Assembly (NCBI RefSeq): GCF_004027225.2
Contig: NC_044277.2
Coordinates: forward strand, 100,123,725 to 100,187,724
Origin: Strigops habroptila
Lineage: Eukaryota; Chordata; Aves; Psittaciformes; Psittacidae
DNA: 64,000 nucleotides
Direction of reading: 5' to 3'
Shown piece after piece: positions 61,801 to 64,000 of this stretch. Every line of letters begins with the position of its first letter. Position 1 is the stretch's first letter. Position numbers and translations under genes: made by a program. Under the pieces are notes generated by a model, which was given only the letters and a program-made list of their open reading frames with translations, had not been told where the DNA came from and ran no database searches.

Positions 61801-64000
61801 CGCTCCCCTCTAAGTCTCAATCCAGCAAAAGGGTTAACACATGCACAACTTTAAGCATATGAATAACTGATTTCAATGGGTTTATTCACGTGCTTGCAGT
61901 TACATAGGTGTCCAAATGCTCTCCTGAATGCAGTCCTAAGTATACACTTCAAAGGATGGCACACCATAGTGTAAGCATTTTGATTTACAAATGAAATGTG
62001 TAAAGTCAGCAAGTCTAAAACTTCATACATTTCATAATTAGCTGGCAACTTCCTTGCATCGTGAAGCACTTCTAGAGCTAAGAAAAATAAGTGCTTTCTC
62101 TACAACAGGTTCATCGCTTGTGTTCAGAATTATAGAAGGACAAACACATGGCAGACAGCAGCAGACAAAAAATATCATGGAATTATAGAATATGCACCAG
62201 CTACTCCCATACTTTTTGCTCTGGTATAATTCTGAACGGCAGCAATGTTTTAAAAATACATTATCGGTTGAGCTTATCCATATTCTGTGTCATGGCCCCC
62301 CCCCCAAACTATTAGTTCTTAATTATATCTCCGCATATTCAAGCATGGAAATTATGTTTTCTTACTTATTACACATAAAAGCATCCTTTGACCTGGGCTG
62401 TGCTTTTACGTAAACTTTTGACCAAGCCAATGGGACCTGCTTGTGTGATCAATGCACATGTACCACTTTTTGCTCAAAGATAATGCAATGTCAGCCCTTT
62501 CCATTTGAAGTGTTTAGATTTTCATATCACTGTCAACTGCTCAAGAATTAGCTCAAAAGCTATTTCATTCACAGTAAAAAAATCCAAACTGTTGATTAGA
62601 AAAATACCTGGTTTGAGACACCAAAAAAGACTGAGAAATGAACCACTTTCAATAAGCTGGTAACACTGAGAAATCATTTGTAAAATCAAAACAGAAGAAT
62701 CCTCAAAATTTATTTTATCCTTCATTTAGCAGATCAAAGTGGTTAGTTTGTCGGAATTTAGTAACTAGGCATGGCACCACACATTACAAACATTTTTAAC
62801 ACAAAAAAGCTATTTAGTTTTGAGCAAGAAAGCAGAGCTTGACCCACATTAAACCAACAATACCCTCGATATGGAAATAAATCTAGCAGAAACAGCAAAA
62901 TGGCCTCAAGTTTTAAATAGCTTTTGAAGATAGAGGCAAGAACTCCAAGAATTTGAGCTGATAAGGAACACAACCTAGGACTGCTCTTTAAGTTGTAATA
63001 AGGACTATATGGCTAAATAACAAGGCAATAAATTAATTATTACACAGAACTTCCCAGGGATAACAAAGAGGCCAGTTACTTTTTTTTTTCCTCTTTACCT
63101 CCTATTGTTTTATGCTTCATTCTGCACAGACACTTCATCTAGTAAACTAGACACTAGACACTTATCTATCTTTATCTAGTAAGCGTAGCTTGACAGATTT
63201 TGTATGCCCACAGAAGCAAAGTTAAGCCCATGCAAGCATTTCTAGGATAAGGAATCTCATTAATTTTATAGCACTTCATATACCCATTTTCACACTTATT
63301 TTGTGTGCAACTTGCCTTACTAGAAGGCTGGTTACGGCCACATGCATGATGTAGTCGCTCTAAATAGATGAGATACCATTATCAGATCAGCTTGACTGAG
63401 AAGTAGAACACATTGCTTGAGAACAACATCACCCAACAAGTAATACAGCCATTGAGCTAGAATACCCAACAACAGGCCAACTATTCCTCCCTGACTCTAA
63501 CTCAGGGATCTAAAGATAATGGCTGTATTTGTGAAATGCTTAGATGCACTCCCCCAGTAACTACTACTAGTAGTATTTTCAGCAGCAGTTTAAAACAGAT
63601 ATTGGAGTACATGAAAAAAGGAAGATGATTCTAGAGTGGTTCCTGTCAACCTCGAACCCATCCCAGAAATTCCGTATTTGAGTATCAACATGGAAACAGG
63701 ACAATTAAAAGAAGATGAGCACATGCTGGTGGTGCTTAAAATACTTGCTACACAATTGGTGGTTCTAAAAGGAGTTATTCACAGAAAAGAATCAAATTGA
63801 ATACTGGTGCTATCTGAAAATACAAATAGCCAATTTATAACCTGGTACCTTACAACCACCTTCAACACAAGATGCAATTAAATGTTCCAACAGATCCCTT
63901 TGGGTAAAGAAAATTGAAGTTCCAATATTTCACGACTCTAAACAGCACAAAGGGACGGTCTCTGTATCACTTATGCTGGATTTCAACAAAATGCATTTCT
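58893..64000 (-). other. NKTR: NKTR intron, continuing past the window edge
   Basis: At least 5.1 kb. The earlier cyclophilin exons (those coding for the MANRGKHTNGSQFF-type motif and upstream) were looked for on the minus strand and not found, so they should lie beyond 64000. Contains T-rich DNA beside the acceptor, a G11 run at 59003-59013, and A/T-rich unique sequence. No CR1 copy and no convincing open frame. Confidence 0.7.
58936..58958. repeat. A23 homopolymer (T-run in NKTR RNA)
   Basis: Starts 44 bases upstream of the microexon acceptor in the minus sense, next to a shorter A8 run (58927-58934). Together they make an unusually long polypyrimidine stretch for this splice site. Confidence 0.93.

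Noticed and set aside
58893-64000. Upstream NKTR cyclophilin exons
   Set aside because: No minus-strand segment encoding the NGSQFF, GGDF or FHRV-type motifs was found. They are assumed to lie beyond 64000.

Overview
The window looks like bird nuclear DNA. It holds a nearly full-length CR1 non-LTR retrotransposon and about a dozen 5'-truncated CR1 copies. CR1 copies are recognised by their 3' ends, which carry short direct repeats and no poly(A) tail. The genes are intron-containing vertebrate genes with GT-AG splice sites. Two adjacent genes are recognisable, both on the minus strand: ZBTB47 (a BTB/C2H2 zinc-finger transcription factor) and NKTR (a cyclophilin/RS-domain protein). As I recall, NKTR followed by ZBTB47 is also the gene order in mammals (human 3p22), so this is conserved microsynteny. 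I cannot name the species.

Layout. 1-4276: CR1 on the plus strand, with an intact ORF1 and an ORF2 broken by one extra A; its 5' end runs off the window. About 4485-25321 (up to about 25.8 kb with promoter): ZBTB47. It has a long 3' UTR (about 4485-8953), five coding exons between 8954 and 15545 carrying the BTB domain and nine zinc fingers, a 9.8 kb first intron, and an inferred first exon that supplies only the ATG (25319-25321) inside a CpG-rich region (about 24.4-26.0 kb). 26.0-40.9 kb: intergenic DNA with no convincing gene and seven CR1 fragments or relics. About 40.9-58.9 kb and beyond: NKTR. Its 3' UTR is about 40.94-43.28 kb, and eleven coding exons run from 43285 to 58892, from the end of the cyclophilin domain to the stop codon. 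The N-terminal cyclophilin exons were not found in 58.9-64.0 kb and must lie past the right edge.

Both genes are nuclear. ZBTB47 is expected to be a sequence-specific regulator. NKTR is a large SR-like cyclophilin linked to RNA processing. They are tandem neighbours, not an operon, and nothing in the sequence shows that they are functionally coupled. I found no undescribed system. The most useful observations are the split ATG of ZBTB47 with opposed purine/pyrimidine tracts around its donor site, the run of frame-neutral small exons in NKTR (including a 30-nt microexon and two tandem acceptors), and a young, almost intact CR1 whose ORF1 has lost a usual esterase signature.
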